From Tubiluchus corallicola (lineage: Eukaryota; Priapulida; Priapulimorpha; Priapulimorphida; Tubiluchidae): DNA of 64,000 bases. How positions within the stretch are numbered: position 1 is the stretch's first letter; each line of letters begins with the position of its first letter. The DNA lies in assembly GCA_030141605.1 (NCBI GenBank), contig JAQGDQ010002385.1:124001-188000 (forward strand), in the 5' to 3' direction. The notes below the pieces were generated by a model. It worked only from the letters and a program-made list of their open reading frames with translations. It did not search any database and was not told the DNA's origin. A program made the position numbers and the translations under genes. Below are positions 28,386 to 38,338 of this stretch, one piece after another.

Positions 28386-29742
28386 TATACCGGACCTATT
28401 TACCACCCTTTCCTCTCCCGTCAATACATTTCCCATTCTCTCTGTCAGTGAGCTCTCAAAGCAATTACGAGCAACAATCGAAGAATGTTTCCCCATCCTG
28501 AAAATTCGTGGCGAAATCTCCACGCTCACAAAAGCACGCTCCGGACATGTCTATCTGTCCCTGAAAGATTCAAACGCTGTCATTGACGCCGTCTGCTGGA
28601 AAACAACCGCCCGAAAACTTCCCTTCCAACCCGAAAACGGAATGGAAATCATCGCGACAGGATATCTGACAATCTACGCTGAGCGCTCACGCTACCAGCT
28701 CATTATTAACCATATGGAAATCGCAGGCGAAGGTGCTTTGCTAAAACAATTGGAAGAGCGAAAAAAAAAGCTTCAGGCCGAAGGAATCTTCGCACTTGAG
28801 CGGAAAAAAGACCTCCCCGCTTTTCCACAAAAAATCGGCCTTATCACCTCCCCTAGCGGCGCTGTCCTTCAGGATATGCTTCACAGATTCGAAGAGCGTT
28901 TCCCCTGCAATTTGCTTCTATGGCCTGTAAATGTCCAAGGGCAAAACGCAGCCAAACAAATTATCGCCGCCATCAAAGGATTCAACGCAAAAAATAACAT
29001 TCCTAAAGAAAAACCCGACCTGCTGATCATAGCAAGAGGCGGCGGAAGTATCGAAGACCTCTGGTGTTTCAATGAAGAAAATGTCGCGCGAGCAATCGCC
29101 GCAAGCCATATTCCCATCATCTCTGCCATCGGGCATGAAACCGACATCACACTCGCGGACCTAGCCGCGGATAAACGCGCACCAACGCCAACCGCCGCCG
29201 CGGAGTTCGCTGTCCCGCTCAAAACACACCTTCTGCAACAACTCCATACCCTAAAAAAACGAAGCCAACAACAAATAAAAAATATCCTCTTCCCAAAATT
29301 TAAACAGCTACAACTAGAACAGCAGCGACTAAACGCAACTCTCCATCAGTTCGATCGCATGAGCTTTACACTAGAAGACAAAAAAACAACCCTCCATAAA
29401 ATTATCACGCATATCCTCCATACCGCTTCAATAAGTCATCAAAACAATATCCAAAAACTGCACGACCCTTCCCCTAAAGTTGATATCCTTCAGCAACAAT
29501 ATAAAGCCCTGTCAAAACGACACAACAGCGCCCTAAAATATCTCTGCGAAAGCAAACAAACACAACTGGAAAAAACAGCCCTCCAGCTAAACAGCCTCTC
29601 GATTGAGCAAACCCTTAAACGAGGATTTACCCTCACCCTTGATCAACAAGGGAGAATTCTTCCTTCTGTAAAAACGCTTTCACCTAAGAAAAAAATCACC
29701 CTGAAATTCAAAGACGGAACAAAAACAGCTATCGTTAAATAG
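28378..29742 (+). CDS. xseA: Exodeoxyribonuclease VII large subunit
   Basis: Large subunit of the exonuclease that degrades single-stranded DNA in both directions. The 454 residues have the N-terminal OB fold (IRGEISTLTKARSGHVYLSL), the catalytic core with GLITSPSGAVLQD, IIARGGGSIEDLWCFNEE, SAIGHETDITLADLAADKRAPTP (split here over the core) and a long C-terminal coiled coil ending in RGFTLTLDQQG. The stop lies five bases from the convergent valS stop, leaving no room for a separate terminator. Confidence 0.95.
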   Translation: MNDIPDLFTTLSSPVNTFPILSVSELSKQLRATIEECFPILKIRGEISTLTKARSGHVYLSLKDSNAVIDAVCWKTTARKLPFQPENGMEIIATGYLTIYAERSRYQLIINHMEIAGEGALLKQLEERKKKLQAEGIFALERKKDLPAFPQKIGLITSPSGAVLQDMLHRFEERFPCNLLLWPVNVQGQNAAKQIIAAIKGFNAKNNIPKEKPDLLIIARGGGSIEDLWCFNEENVARAIAASHIPIISAIGHETDITLADLAADKRAPTPTAAAEFAVPLKTHLLQQLHTLKKRSQQQIKNILFPKFKQLQLEQQRLNATLHQFDRMSFTLEDKKTTLHKIITHILHTASISHQNNIQKLHDPSPKVDILQQQYKALSKRHNSALKYLCESKQTQLEKTALQLNSLSIEQTLKRGFTLTLDQQGRILPSVKTLSPKKKITLKFKDGTKTAIVK

Positions 29743-29747
29743 CGCGC

Positions 29748-32414
29748 TTAATCCTGTAATGCGGAAAGACGCGATAAAGCGCACGAAAAATGCTCCAGAG
29801 ATTGTTGATCATCCGCAAGACGACTCCGCTGCAAAGCAATAACATCCTCGGGAGCACGCGATAAAAACGCCTCATTAGAAAGCGTCTTCTTTGCCTTATC
29901 AATCTCTTTCTCCAAACGAGCAATACTCTTTTTCAACCGCGCCTTCTCCTGTCTTATATCAACAACATCAGCAATGCCAATCCCTACCGTCATTCCATCA
30001 AAAACATCTGAAACATATCCGGGCGGCAAAAGTGAACCCGCCTGCAGAATCCGAACATCCTCAAGGCGCGCCAGTGGCAAAATATATGAGCGATTCTCCT
30101 CAAACCATTCCTGAATCTCTGAAAAAGACCCTTCACTGATTAAAATAACAGGAACAAACGCACCAGGCGGAACGGAAACCGCCGACCGTAACGCCCGAAT
30201 AACAGAAATAAAACGAATCGCTTTCTCAATAGACTCATAAGCGCTTTCATCCTCTAAAACAGTAATAGACGGCCAAGAAGATGATATTAATAACATCTCT
30301 CCATTTCCCATCTGCCGATTTAACTCCTCTGTCACAAACGGCATCCATGGATGTAAAAAACGCAGCAAACTAGAAAGAGCCCAGCCCGCCGCCATACGAG
30401 TCTCCTGGCGCTCTGCTTCAGTGCCATTTTGTAAAACAGGCTTTATAAACTCTAAATACCAGTCACAAAATGTCCCCCAGATAAAATGATATAGTTTTGA
30501 CGCGCTTTCATCAAAACGATAGCTCTCCATCGATTTTTCAAGATCACGCTGCAAATAGGACAGGCTCATCACCATCCATTTGTTAATAGAAAGCGAAAAA
30601 TTAACCGCCTCACTATCCGGCTGCAGAAAACAAGAATTCATATGACAAAAACGAGCTGCGTTCCAAAGCTTCGTCGTAAAATTCCTATATCCCTCAATAA
30701 CAGAAACCGATAAACGAACATCCCGACCAGGCGCAGCTAACGCCGATAACGTAAACCGTACCGCATCCGCACCATATGTATCAATCAATACCAGAGGGTC
30801 AATTACATTCCCTTTGGATTTCGACATCTTATGGCCATGCTCATCCCGAACCAGAGCATGAATATAAACGGTCTCAAAAGGAACCTCATCCATAAACTCC
30901 ATGCCCATCATTACCATACGAGCAACCCAGAAAAAAATAATATCAAATCCCGTTACCAAAACCGATGTTGGATAATAACGCTTTAAAACCTCTGTCTCCT
31001 GTGGCCAGCCCAATGTCGTAAATGGCCACAAAGACGACGAGAACCATGTATCTAAAACATCTGAATCCTGCCTTAGTTCAACCTCATATCCATAATGCCG
31101 CCGCGCCGCATCGTGGGCCTCTTCCTCGGTCATCTCACAGAAAATAGTGCCATCAGGACCATACCAAACAGGAATTCTATGGCCCCACCAAAGCTGACGA
31201 GAAATACACCAAGGCTGAATATTATTCATCCACTCAAAATACGTATTCTTCCAATTATCTGGAACAAAACGCGTTTTCCCTGTCTCAACAACATCAATCG
31301 CGCGCTTCGCAAGCTCGTACGCATCGACAAACCACTGATCCATAAGCCAAGGCTCAATAATAACGCCCGAACGATCCCCGACAGGAATCGTCATCAGATA
31401 ATCCTGAACATCCGCAAGAAAACCAAGCGACTCCATACATTCAACAGCTTTCTGACGCGCTTCCTCACGCCCCATCCCCGCAAACGCCTCTGGAACAAAA
31501 TCTCCCGACAAATTACCATGGCAATCAAAAATATTAATAAGCGCTAAATCATGACGCTTACCAACTTCAAAATCATTAAAATCATGCGCTGGCGTAATCT
31601 TCACAGCACCAGTTCCCTTCTCAGGATCCGCATGCTCATCCAAAATAATCGGAATAAAACGATCAGAAATCGGCAGTAAAACACGCTTCCCATGAAGAAA
31701 CTTATAGCGCTCATCATCCGGATGAACCGCAACCGCAGAATCCCCAAACATCGTCTCAGGGCGAGTCGTCGCAACCGTAACATAAACACCCTCCTCACCC
31801 TCAACAGGATAACGAAAATGCCACATACGACCATTAACCTCCTGTTGCTCTACCTCCAGGTCAGAAATCGCCGTCTGTAACTTTATATCCCAGTTAACAA
31901 GACGCTTGTCACGATAAATCAATCCCTTTTTATATAAAGAAACAAAAACCTTCAAAACAGCAAAAGAAAGATCCTCATCCATTGTAAAGCGCTCCCGAGA
32001 CCAGTCCGCTGACGCTCCAAGGCGGTGCAACTGATGAAGAATATGCCCTCCAGATTGAGACTTCCACTCCCAAACACGATCCACAAAAGCCTCCCGACCT
32101 AAATCATGGCGAGATAAACCCTCCTGCTCTAGCTGACGCTCCACAACCATCTGAGTGGCTATACCCGCATGATCAATACCCGGCTGCCACAAAACATCCT
32201 TGCCCAATAAACGATGATACCGAATCAAAATATCCTGCAACGTAAATGTTAACGCATGACCAATATGTAAACTCCCCGTTACATTAGGCGGCGGAAACAT
32301 TATACAATAAGGCTTATGCTCAGAATCAGGATCACAACAAAATGCTCCCGACTCTTCCCACAATTTGTAAATCTCACCCTCAATCGCATGCGGTCTGTAT
32401 TTCTTGTCAAACAT
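29748..32414 (-). CDS. valS: Valyl-tRNA synthetase
   Basis: Class I synthetase charging tRNA-Val. The HIGH motif is PPPNVTGSLHIGHAL and the KMSKS motif is GHKMSKSKGNVIDP. The CP1 editing domain lies between them (TRPETMFGDSAVAVHP), and a C-terminal coiled-coil arm is formed by EKARLKKSIARLEKEIDKAK. An upstream ATG at 32447 is open, but MFDKKYRPHAIEG at 32414 matches family N-termini and has AGAG before it, giving 888 residues. A terminator stands just upstream, separating it from tolC. Confidence 0.96.
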   Translation of the reverse strand: MFDKKYRPHAIEGEIYKLWEESGAFCCDPDSEHKPYCIMFPPPNVTGSLHIGHALTFTLQDILIRYHRLLGKDVLWQPGIDHAGIATQMVVERQLEQEGLSRHDLGREAFVDRVWEWKSQSGGHILHQLHRLGASADWSRERFTMDEDLSFAVLKVFVSLYKKGLIYRDKRLVNWDIKLQTAISDLEVEQQEVNGRMWHFRYPVEGEEGVYVTVATTRPETMFGDSAVAVHPDDERYKFLHGKRVLLPISDRFIPIILDEHADPEKGTGAVKITPAHDFNDFEVGKRHDLALINIFDCHGNLSGDFVPEAFAGMGREEARQKAVECMESLGFLADVQDYLMTIPVGDRSGVIIEPWLMDQWFVDAYELAKRAIDVVETGKTRFVPDNWKNTYFEWMNNIQPWCISRQLWWGHRIPVWYGPDGTIFCEMTEEEAHDAARRHYGYEVELRQDSDVLDTWFSSSLWPFTTLGWPQETEVLKRYYPTSVLVTGFDIIFFWVARMVMMGMEFMDEVPFETVYIHALVRDEHGHKMSKSKGNVIDPLVLIDTYGADAVRFTLSALAAPGRDVRLSVSVIEGYRNFTTKLWNAARFCHMNSCFLQPDSEAVNFSLSINKWMVMSLSYLQRDLEKSMESYRFDESASKLYHFIWGTFCDWYLEFIKPVLQNGTEAERQETRMAAGWALSSLLRFLHPWMPFVTEELNRQMGNGEMLLISSSWPSITVLEDESAYESIEKAIRFISVIRALRSAVSVPPGAFVPVILISEGSFSEIQEWFEENRSYILPLARLEDVRILQAGSLLPPGYVSDVFDGMTVGIGIADVVDIRQEKARLKKSIARLEKEIDKAKKTLSNEAFLSRAPEDVIALQRSRLADDQQSLEHFSCALSRLSALQD

Positions 32415-32463
32415 AACTCTATCTCTTTTCGCTCTCTTTAAAATCATCTATTAAGCAAAAAGC

Positions 32464-32491
32464 AAAAAAGGGTAAACACAATATTTACCCC
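32464..32491 (-). terminator. Intrinsic terminator between tolC and valS
   Basis: On the minus strand the stem GGGTAAA / TTTACCC (arms 32484-32490 and 32470-32476) is followed by six T residues (32469 down to 32464). It lies about 100 bases downstream of the tolC stop and 50 bases upstream of the valS start, so it should end the pcm-like/tolC message. Confidence 0.8.
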
Positions 32492-32593
32492 TTTAAGCAG
32501 CTTTATAAAATAAGCAAACAGCTCATCCCCAATCTGAAGGAATATTCTTTCTCAGTAGAAGAAGTATTATACCATTTTCTCCCAATAAAAAAT

Positions 32594-33961
32594 CTACTCC
32601 CTTGTAATTCCTCCACCAATAAGACGGCGACGCGTCTTTTGATAACGTTCCTCAATATTATAAATCTCTACAGGCAAATCAAAAGAAACCGCCGTTAAAT
32701 CACCATACAAAGATTTTAAAGTATATAATGTAACTAACTCTAGACGCTTCGCCTTCACAAGCGTAACGCGCGCGTCCAAAAGCTCCTTTTCCGCGTCTAA
32801 TACATCCAAAACCGTACGAGTCCCAACACTCTCCTCTTGCCGAACGCCCTCAAGAGCAAGCGCGCTCGCCTGTATCTGAACCTCAATCGCTGAAATCGAT
32901 GCGCGAACCGCCGTTAAATTATCCCAAGCCTGAGAAGCTTGCTCCACAACTGAGCGGCGCGTGGAATCCAAAATCCGCTTCTGCTCCTCAATAGCGTAGC
33001 GCGTCTCTCGAATATTCGACCATTCTCCGCCCCCTTGCCATAAGGGAATGTCAACAGAAATCTTCACTTCCGACGCTACACGCTGATCCAACGATGCAGA
33101 AGGGTCCTTATAATGCCCCCAGCTCGCATCCAGATTTACCTCAGGACGGACAATTGAGCGTGTCGCCTCTGATTGTTTCTCCGCTATCGTTAAAGCATGA
33201 TGCGCCGCAAGAAAAGAGGGATTACTCTTTAACGACTTATCAATCAACTCCTCACGAGTCGACGGAATATCACTCGGCGGTGAAATCGCCTTAAGATCAT
33301 GCGGCGCTAACCCTGTCACACTCTCAAAATGAGATTGCGAAATCTGCAAAACCCCTTCATCCTGAATGCGAGCAGAACGCGCGCCCGCAAAGCGAGCTTC
33401 CGCCTGCCGAACATCCGTATTCGTAACATCGCCAACAGTAAAACGATCCCGAACCGCTTCATAATGGCGCTGCAAAACACGCTCGTTCTTTCTCGCTAAC
33501 TCCACAACAGACATATTCTGCAATATATCCGCAAACGAAGATATCACATCCAAAAAAACACGTTGCTCTTCTGAATGTAGCTGAACGCGCTGAAGATAAA
33601 CGCCTTCTTCCGCCACGGCTGTCAAAGCGACGGTTTGCCCTCCCTTATACAAATTCTGACGAGCGCGAACCCCTACCGCTAGCGGCTCTGTATCAACAGC
33701 CGATCCCGGGCGCGGGCTATCATGATTTAAAGCCGCTGAAGAAAAAAGAGAAACCGAAGGACGCCACCCAGAAAAAGCCTGCGGAACTTTCTCGTCCGCA
33801 ATATCTAAACGAACACGCGCAGCATTCAAATCAGGGTTTGTCTGATAAACATGAGAAAGAACATCCTCCAAAGACTGAGACTGAACACCCATAGGGAATA
33901 AAAGTCCAACAAAAAAAATCAAACATGTCCCATATCTGTATTGGCAGAATTTTCGTATCAT
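32594..33961 (-). CDS. tolC: TolC-family outer-membrane efflux channel
   Basis: Outer-membrane trimeric channel used by type I secretion systems and RND/ABC efflux pumps. The 455-residue precursor begins with a signal peptide (a hydrophobic stretch FFVGLLFPMG ending at VQSQS), followed by two OEP repeats. Typical features are VYQTNPDLNAARVRLDIAD, VGVRARQNLYKGGQT and, in the second repeat, PLWQGGGEWS and VGTRTVLDVLDAEKELLDARVTL (each a family motif). GAGGAGA lies before the ATG. An isoaspartyl-methyltransferase-like gene ends 11 bases upstream, a conserved alphaproteobacterial pairing. Confidence 0.93.
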   Translation of the reverse strand: MIRKFCQYRYGTCLIFFVGLLFPMGVQSQSLEDVLSHVYQTNPDLNAARVRLDIADEKVPQAFSGWRPSVSLFSSAALNHDSPRPGSAVDTEPLAVGVRARQNLYKGGQTVALTAVAEEGVYLQRVQLHSEEQRVFLDVISSFADILQNMSVVELARKNERVLQRHYEAVRDRFTVGDVTNTDVRQAEARFAGARSARIQDEGVLQISQSHFESVTGLAPHDLKAISPPSDIPSTREELIDKSLKSNPSFLAAHHALTIAEKQSEATRSIVRPEVNLDASWGHYKDPSASLDQRVASEVKISVDIPLWQGGGEWSNIRETRYAIEEQKRILDSTRRSVVEQASQAWDNLTAVRASISAIEVQIQASALALEGVRQEESVGTRTVLDVLDAEKELLDARVTLVKAKRLELVTLYTLKSLYGDLTAVSFDLPVEIYNIEERYQKTRRRLIGGGITRE

Positions 33962-33972
33962 AACATCTCCTC

Positions 33973-34623
33973 TTAAAATGAAAACTTAGAAACCTCTGGA
34001 AACATTGGAAGAAAAGCAGCAACGCCATCAAAAGCTTCTTCACGTGTCAAATGGCCATCATGTTTCGTCACAACAATTCCCTTGCCCGCGGCATCATTCC
34101 GTAAAATCGTAACTAAGCGACCCAAATTATCTAAACGATGACAATAGATATCCGGAACCTGCCGTACAGCCCCATTAATCAAAATAACATCAAAAAGCTG
34201 CCCCTCGGAGAGCCCTTCCGAGAACTTTCCCTGAACAACCGAAACATTATTAATTTCCGCCTTTTCTAAACGCTTAAGCGTCTGCTCAAAAATATAGTCA
34301 TCCTCCTCCAGAAGCGTAATATGACTCGCAAAATAAGAAAAAACAGCCGCCGAATAACCAAAGTCCGACCCTACAATCAAAACGCGACCCTCTATCTCTA
34401 CACGCGCAGCCTGAACCAATGAAGCAAAAACACGCGGCTCTAAAATAAATCGACCCGGCGCAATCTCTAAAGCGCGATCAACATACGCGGCCATTCTATA
34501 AGAAGCCGAAACATACTCTTCCCTAGGAACACGCGCGATCGCATCAATAACAACAAGATCAACAACACGCACAGCACGTATCTGATTATCAATCATATTG
34601 CGGCGAGCAATACTGAAATCCAT
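33973..34623 (-). CDS. Protein-L-isoaspartate O-methyltransferase-like protein
   Basis: A 216-residue SAM-dependent methyltransferase-fold protein of the Pcm family: NMIDNQIRAVRVVD, VPREEYV, LEPRVFASLVQAA and the SAM loop VLIVGSDFGYSAAV, in which the usual G-x-G-x-G is degraded (GSDFG). True Pcm has a more conserved loop, so repair activity is doubtful. Genes of this subtype sit directly upstream of tolC in many alphaproteobacteria, as here. The function there is not established. Confidence 0.82.
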   Translation of the reverse strand: MDFSIARRNMIDNQIRAVRVVDLVVIDAIARVPREEYVSASYRMAAYVDRALEIAPGRFILEPRVFASLVQAARVEIEGRVLIVGSDFGYSAAVFSYFASHITLLEEDDYIFEQTLKRLEKAEINNVSVVQGKFSEGLSEGQLFDVILINGAVRQVPDIYCHRLDNLGRLVTILRNDAAGKGIVVTKHDGHLTREEAFDGVAAFLPMFPEVSKFSF

Positions 34624-34751
34624 GCTTATGAACTCCTTTCCAATAAAAAACAGATTCTACTCTTCTGTAAATCGTACATTATTGTTATATGCTAAAGTAT
34701 AAACAATCAATTGATAAAATCAACAAATCCTTTTTTCTTAGCGGATTTTTC

Positions 34752-34778
34752 TTGACCTTCGTACGATTAAAATATAGT
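34752..34778 (+). promoter_or_regulatory. Putative promoter of tRNA-Cys
   Basis: TTGACC at 34752-34757 and TATAGT at 34773-34778, with a 15-base spacer that is shorter than ideal. The expected start lies near 34785, about 16 bases before the tRNA. Confidence 0.45.
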
Positions 34779-34800
34779 CTCGTTCCTATCAATGCAAAAT

Positions 34801-34874
34801 GGCGTGGTGGCGGAGTGGCTACGCAGCGGCCTGCAAAGCCGTGGACACCGGTTCAAATCCGGTCCACGCCTCCA
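34801..34874 (+). tRNA. tRNA-Cys (anticodon GCA)
   Basis: A complete cloverleaf: acceptor stem GGCGTGG with CCACGCC, anticodon loop CTGCAAA with anticodon GCA at 34833-34835, T arm CCGGTTCAAATCCGG, discriminator T at 34871 and an encoded CCA (34872-34874). U73 and GCA are identity elements for cysteine. It is a lone tRNA between divergently oriented genes. Confidence 0.96.
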
Positions 34875-34924
34875 TTATCTTCCCAACTCACGTAAAAAAT
34901 CTTTCTCATTAAAATAATCAATAT

Positions 34925-35854
34925 CTAACTCGCCCGTGAAATATCCTCATCCTTGCGCTTATGACGCTTTCTTAGCACAACATTCGCTGTTGAAATAATC
35001 AAACCAAGCCAGATAAAAATAAACGCAACTAACTGAAAAAAATAAAATGGCTCCTTATACGCGAAAATCGCCAAAAGAAACTGTAACGACGGGCCAAGCC
35101 AGGAAAGAAAACCTATCAAAACTAAAAAAACACGCTTCGCACCAGCCGCAAACAAAAATAACGGAAAAACAGAAACAAGACCCGTGATCATAAACATAAA
35201 TTTCGTCGATAAAGCGCTATCAAAAAATACGCCTGTTCCCTGAACCTCCAGAAAAGATAACCATATCATCGCAAAAGGCAAAAGCAAAAGAGTCTCTATA
35301 CATAAAGAAACCTGAGACGATATTTTTTCCTTCTTCTTAATAAGCCCGTAAAAATTAAATGTCAAAGCCAGCATAAACCCAAAAAACGGAAAAGATCCCA
35401 CATTATACGCAAACCATACAACCCCTGTGAGAGAAATAAAAATCGCACACTGATCCGCCCTGCATAACCTCTCTTTAAAAAAAACAACCCCTGTAAGAAT
35501 CTGAAGCAAAGGAAGAATATAATAACCCAACGCCGCCTCAAGAACATTCCCTTGCGAAAGAAGATAAATATAACAACCCCAGTTAAGCGCTATTAAAAAC
35601 GCCGTTAGAAAAAGAGTCCCTAGCAACTTCCATTGAAAGATAATCTGCTTTACATACTTTATCTCCCCCGATAAAAAAAGAAAAAAACATAAAAAACATG
35701 CCGCCCATAAAATTCTATGCGCCAATAATTCTATATTCTGAGCCATATAAAGCTCTTTTAAAAAAACAGGCATTATACCCCAGAATAATTGAGCTAAAAC
35801 AATATAAAAAGCCCCAACAACAGCAGGAGAAATCAACGCATTATCCCGGTGCAT
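34925..35854 (-). CDS. rarD: EamA-family transporter RarD
   Basis: Inner-membrane drug/metabolite transporter of 309 residues with about ten hydrophobic spans. The motifs FWGIMPVFLKEL, HRILWAACF, NWGCYIYLLSQGNVLEAALGYYI (in two parts) and FLSWLGPSLQFLLA are typical of RarD. Substrate unknown; E. coli RarD was linked to chloramphenicol sensitivity. It stands 71 bases downstream of rsmB and may end that operon. Confidence 0.9.
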   Translation of the reverse strand: MHRDNALISPAVVGAFYIVLAQLFWGIMPVFLKELYMAQNIELLAHRILWAACFLCFFLFLSGEIKYVKQIIFQWKLLGTLFLTAFLIALNWGCYIYLLSQGNVLEAALGYYILPLLQILTGVVFFKERLCRADQCAIFISLTGVVWFAYNVGSFPFFGFMLALTFNFYGLIKKKEKISSQVSLCIETLLLLPFAMIWLSFLEVQGTGVFFDSALSTKFMFMITGLVSVFPLFLFAAGAKRVFLVLIGFLSWLGPSLQFLLAIFAYKEPFYFFQLVAFIFIWLGLIISTANVVLRKRHKRKDEDISRAS

Positions 35855-35925
35855 GAAAATAATTCTCCCCTATACAATAATTCAACATTATACCCTTCAG
35901 AAAAAATAAAAACCGCCAAAAGAAG

Positions 35926-37239
35926 TTATACTTTTCGCAAACGCATAGCAAAAAATCCATCCATTCCTCCCTTTTCCAAAAAGAAAAAAGGAAAACTCCT
36001 CATACACCCTTGTGCGTTTATCATATCTTTATAGCCATAAACCTCTTCCAAACTCAACGGAATAAGCTCAAAAGGCCAATCATCATATTCTTGTAAAATA
36101 CGCAAGTGATCTTCTCCCTCCTCACGAAATAAAGAACATACACAATAAATAACATATCCTCCAGGCTTCACCATCTCCGCAGCAGCGTATAATAATCTCT
36201 TTTGTAGCTCTACAAGTGTACAAGCAGCCCCTTTCTCCTTAACCCAACTTCCCTCAGGATGACGCCTTAGCGTTCCGCTCGCAGAGCAAGGTGCATCCAG
36301 AAAAACACCATCAGCCAAATCATCAGGGCGCCATACACACGCGTCCCCTAAAACGCTGTCAACAGAATCACAAAGATCTAAGCGGGCAATATTCTCCTGT
36401 AAACGATCCAAACGATCCGCTGAAGAATCAACCGCAATAACATGCGCTCCCTTCTTCGCGAAAACAGCCGTCTTGCCCCCTGGCGCCGCACATAAATCTA
36501 TAATTGTCTTCCCCTCTAAAGAAAAAGGAAAAAAATGCGCCGGTAACGAAGCCGCGCTATCTTGAACCCACCATTTTCCTTCCTTATAGCCCTCTAAAGC
36601 AGCTACATCATCAACCCGACGTAAAAAGCGCAAATGCCACGGGAAAAACGCCTCCGAATCCCTCTGTAGCGCCACGCGAACCTTATCATCCTCATGAGCG
36701 AAAATCGTAATATCAAGCGGAGCCTCCCGACAACAGGCTCGTGCAATCTTACGGCTTTTCTCCTCCCCCCAGTCCTGCACTAGATGATCTCGTAACCAAG
36801 CCGGAAAACATAAGAGCTCTAAACTCTCTAAACTCTCCAAGCAAACATCTCTATCACGATCAACCTGTCTGAGAACCGCGTTCACAAAACGCACCGCAAA
36901 TCCATGACCAGATCTCTTAACCTGCTCAACAGCACAATCAATCGCCGCATAAGAAGGAACACGCAAAAATAAAATCTGACAGACAGAAAGACGCAAAATA
37001 TTATAAATAACAGGCTTCGGCTTCTTCTTAAGACGCTGGTTAACAATAAAATCAATATAACCTAAATAACGAAATGTCGTGAAAAGAAGAGAAAAACAAA
37101 AACGCTGCTCCCGCAACGATAAAGCTGAAAGAGAATCCCTATGCCAATGAAACGCCTCTGGAAGAAATTGCCGCTTGGATAAAACTCGCTCAAAAATTTC
37201 AAGCGCACACTGCCGTGCCCTGAGATCACCCTTCTTCAT
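35926..37239 (-). CDS. rsmB: 16S rRNA m5C methyltransferase (RsmB family)
   Basis: Methylates C967 of 16S rRNA. The 437 residues combine an N-terminal NusB-like RNA-binding domain (about 1-140) with a Rossmann methyltransferase domain showing [29 protein letters not shown] and the second cysteine motif [12 protein letters not shown]. Length and domain order are those of RsmB/Sun. The ATG overlaps the htpX stop by four bases (ATGA), so the two are translationally coupled. Confidence 0.93.
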   Translation of the reverse strand: MKKGDLRARQCALEIFERVLSKRQFLPEAFHWHRDSLSALSLREQRFCFSLLFTTFRYLGYIDFIVNQRLKKKPKPVIYNILRLSVCQILFLRVPSYAAIDCAVEQVKRSGHGFAVRFVNAVLRQVDRDRDVCLESLESLELLCFPAWLRDHLVQDWGEEKSRKIARACCREAPLDITIFAHEDDKVRVALQRDSEAFFPWHLRFLRRVDDVAALEGYKEGKWWVQDSAASLPAHFFPFSLEGKTIIDLCAAPGGKTAVFAKKGAHVIAVDSSADRLDRLQENIARLDLCDSVDSVLGDACVWRPDDLADGVFLDAPCSASGTLRRHPEGSWVKEKGAACTLVELQKRLLYAAAEMVKPGGYVIYCVCSLFREEGEDHLRILQEYDDWPFELIPLSLEEVYGYKDMINAQGCMRSFPFFFLEKGGMDGFFAMRLRKV

Positions 37240-38147
37240 TCTTCAGAAGTCTTGCCGGCTCTGGAAGCGGAAGAAGAACGACGAAAAGAAGAATCATCAC
37301 TCTCAGAAGAAAAAAACTGCGCCTGCTGTTGCAAACGATGAATACGATTCGCTGTCCTAGGATGCGTTGAAAATAAAGCATCCGCTCCCTCATTATGCAA
37401 CGGATTAATAATAAATACATGCGCACTGGCAGGATGGCGTTCCGCACGTTCACTTCGCAAACGATGTCCCTCCTCCAAACGAGCAAGTGCACTCGCCAGA
37501 TAAAGAGGGTTTCCGCAAATCTCTCCCCCTGTCTGATCCGCCTGGTATTCACGCGTACGTGAAATCGCCATCTGAACAATCGCCGCTGCCATAGGCGCAA
37601 AAATCATCAGCAAAAACATACCGATAAAACCACCGCTACGACGAGATCCTCCCAGAAAAAAAGCAAAATTAGCCAGCATGGAAAGAGCTCCCGCCAACGT
37701 CGCTGTCACCGTCATAATCAACGTATCGCGATTTTTAATATGCGCTAACTCGTGTGCGATCACTCCCGAAAGTTCCTCACGCGATAACATGCGCATAAGG
37801 CCTGTCGTGACAGCGACCGCCCCTTGCTCTGGGCTGCGACCCGTCGCAAACGCATTAGGCTGCTCCATATCAATACAATATAAACGCGGCATAGGCAGAG
37901 AAGCACGCTCGCTCAGCTGCGAAACAAGAGCATAAAGCGCAGGAGCATCCTTCTCTTCCAAAGGAGAAGCTCTATACGCCTTTAAAATCATATCTCCTGA
38001 ATTCCACCAGGCAACGATATTCATTATAGAAGCCAGCAATAGCGCAAAAACCATGCCTCCAGCTCCTCCTAAAAGAAAACCCGCAAAACCAAAAATCGCC
38101 GTCATAGCAGACAACAAAATCAATGTCTTCATAAAAACGTGATTCAT
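37236..38147 (-). CDS. htpX: Membrane zinc metalloprotease HtpX
   Basis: M48 protease that degrades misfolded membrane proteins. The zinc site is [11 protein letters not shown] with His132, Glu133 and His136 counted from ATG 38147, and two N-terminal plus two central hydrophobic spans place the active site on the cytoplasmic face. A longer frame starts with TTG at 38162, but ATG 38147 matches family starts and has AAGGG close by. The tail is Ser/Arg-rich. Coupled to rsmB by an ATGA overlap. Confidence 0.94.
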   Translation of the reverse strand: MNHVFMKTLILLSAMTAIFGFAGFLLGGAGGMVFALLLASIMNIVAWWNSGDMILKAYRASPLEEKDAPALYALVSQLSERASLPMPRLYCIDMEQPNAFATGRSPEQGAVAVTTGLMRMLSREELSGVIAHELAHIKNRDTLIMTVTATLAGALSMLANFAFFLGGSRRSGGFIGMFLLMIFAPMAAAIVQMAISRTREYQADQTGGEICGNPLYLASALARLEEGHRLRSERAERHPASAHVFIINPLHNEGADALFSTHPRTANRIHRLQQQAQFFSSESDDSSFRRSSSASRAGKTSEE

Positions 38148-38183
38148 GACCCTTGTCCCCAATTTCTCATTAATATCTTTACT

Positions 38184-38312
38184 CTAAAGAACATTCTGCA
38201 TAAAAATATTCATCGTGGCTTCCTTCTCCAGCACAGGCGCCGGTAAACCCGACCGACCACAAGACGACAAAAATAAACAGACCAGCATTACAACCATACA
38301 AGTCGATTTCAT
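38184..38312 (-). CDS. Tiny LptM-like lipoprotein
   Basis: A 42-residue frame starting at ATG 38312 behind a good AAGGTGG site. It has a short basic start, a hydrophobic run and the lipobox LSSC-G, then the short mature part CGRSGLPAPVLEK. Small lipoproteins with a C-G-x-x-G-P/L-x-x-P pattern belong to the LptM (YifL) type, which helps mature the LPS translocon LptD. The motif here (CGRSGLPAP) is close but not identical. It sits between the antiporter operon (26 bases after its last gene) and htpX (36 bases before). Confidence 0.6.
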   Translation of the reverse strand: MKSTCMVVMLVCLFLSSCGRSGLPAPVLEKEATMNIFMQNVL

Positions 38313-38338
38313 CAATTCCACCTTCTCTCTCTAGCTCA

